Assembly (NCBI GenBank): GCA_001931905.2
Contig: MSJI02000816.1
Coordinates: 37,638 to 67,416 of the forward strand
DNA length: 29,779 nucleotides
Direction of reading: 5' to 3'
Origin: Cladosporium sp. IMV 00045
Lineage: Eukaryota > Ascomycota > Dothideomycetes > Cladosporiales > Cladosporiaceae
The notes under the pieces are model-generated. The model worked only from the letters and a program-made list of their open reading frames with translations, did not search any database and was not told the DNA's origin. A program made the position numbers and the translations under genes. Below are positions 29,417-29,779 of this stretch, in pieces (position 1 is the stretch's first letter; each line of letters opens with the position of its first letter).

Positions 29417-29779
29417 AAGTGAGGGTCACTCAGGAAACATGATGCTAGCAGTGTGGAAACAGTGGACAGATTGGTGCTCATCTGACGCTGATGAGCCACA
29501 GGTGGCGGAAGCGTGGTTGGGAGATGTAAGCTGATTACACCAGGATGTAAAAATTGAGCGAGGGGACGGTTTAGGTGGAGATGTAACACCGACGACAGAA
29601 CGGTAGGAGGGCATGTGGCCCAAAAGCAGTGGCGGCTCGGCGGAGTCGGGACAGCGAGCAAGATTGTACAGTAAACAACTGACGCGGGAGCACACATAAA
29701 AGTCACATAGATTGTCGCGAAGATAGCCGGCGTGCCATAAGCTATTTAGCTTGAATGCAGTATGATTAAAAAAAAAAAA
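29417..29779 (+). other. LINE-E 3' UTR and 12-A tail
   Basis: From about 29565 the sequence parallels the LINE-D 3' UTR (17280-17480) nearly block by block. A run of 12 A (29768-29779) ends the window, so the true tail may be longer. The 29417-29564 part has no counterpart elsewhere in the window and may contain the internal deletion junction. Confidence 0.75.

Larger units (their letters stand above)
27480..29779 (+). mobile_element. LINE-E, ORF1-only non-autonomous LINE with A-tail
   Basis: The element has an ORF1 of normal size, about 150 bp of unassigned sequence, and then a 3' UTR (from ~29565) closely similar to that of LINE-D, including CCCAAAAGC, GTCGGGACAGCGAGCA and AGATTGTAC-type blocks. 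It ends CAGTATGATT plus 12 A at the right edge. There is no endonuclease, RT or RNase H sequence between ORF1 and the 3' end. The 5' boundary is uncertain, somewhere in 27440-27550. It would need ORF2 protein supplied by a related element. Confidence 0.75.

Noticed and set aside
1..29779. CRISPR arrays, LTR elements, bacterial operon signals
   Set aside because: No regularly spaced repeats, no long terminal repeats or protease/integrase domains, and introns make the sequence eukaryotic.
1..29779. Repeat-induced point mutation (RIP) as the main cause of LINE decay
   Set aside because: The elements keep long open frames and are not conspicuously TA-rich; the visible lesions are mainly indels and duplications. 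A dinucleotide-index calculation would be needed to judge LINE-C.

Overview
The window looks like a filamentous ascomycete (Pezizomycotina; a Dothideomycete is my guess). The reasons are short 49-79 nt spliceosomal introns with GTAAGT/GTGAGT-type donors and CTAAC-type branch points, a fungal transcription-factor regulatory domain, a fungal Trk potassium transporter, and several Tad1/CRE-like non-LTR retrotransposons with CCHC-knuckle ORF1 and endonuclease-RT-RNase H ORF2. No species can be named from the sequence alone.

Layout. 1-4808: a nearly complete LINE (LINE-A, + strand, cut by the left edge). Its ORF1 and ORF2 overlap as ATGA, and ORF2 is broken by one nonsense codon and one single-base frameshift. 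5401-7318: a decayed host gene on the minus strand. 7319-~9665: a 5'-truncated LINE (LINE-B, minus). ~10300-11830: a heavily mutated LINE relic (LINE-C, minus), recognisable only by piecing frames together. 12124-14647: an apparently intact seven-exon Trk K+ transporter gene (717 aa). 14976-15800: the 3' end of a hAT DNA transposon (minus) with a terminal motif and GATT-rich subterminal repeats. It abuts LINE-D (~15828-17480, +), a 5'-truncated LINE broken by an 11-bp tandem duplication. 18120-20226: a JmjC/cupin-type oxygenase-like gene with a Cys-rich tail. 20573-22280: a transcription-factor regulatory-domain gene lacking its zinc cluster. 23692-25625: fragments (TPR, an unrecognised ORF, a BTB-like remnant). 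26217-27434: a MYND-finger gene (minus). About 27480-29779: LINE-E (+), which carries a large intact-looking ORF1 but no ORF2, followed by a 3' UTR shared with LINE-D and a 12-A tail at the right edge.

The host genes do not form an obvious pathway. The window reads as a gene-poor, transposon-nested accessory region in which one housekeeping-type gene (Trk) and a few regulatory-type genes (JmjC, transcription factor, MYND) survive between retroelements. The best candidate for something undescribed is LINE-E, an ORF1-only element. It appears to be a non-autonomous partner of the LINE-D family, and its ORF1 contains a duplicated coiled-coil module. Both window ends lie inside LINEs, which probably explains why the sequence stops there.
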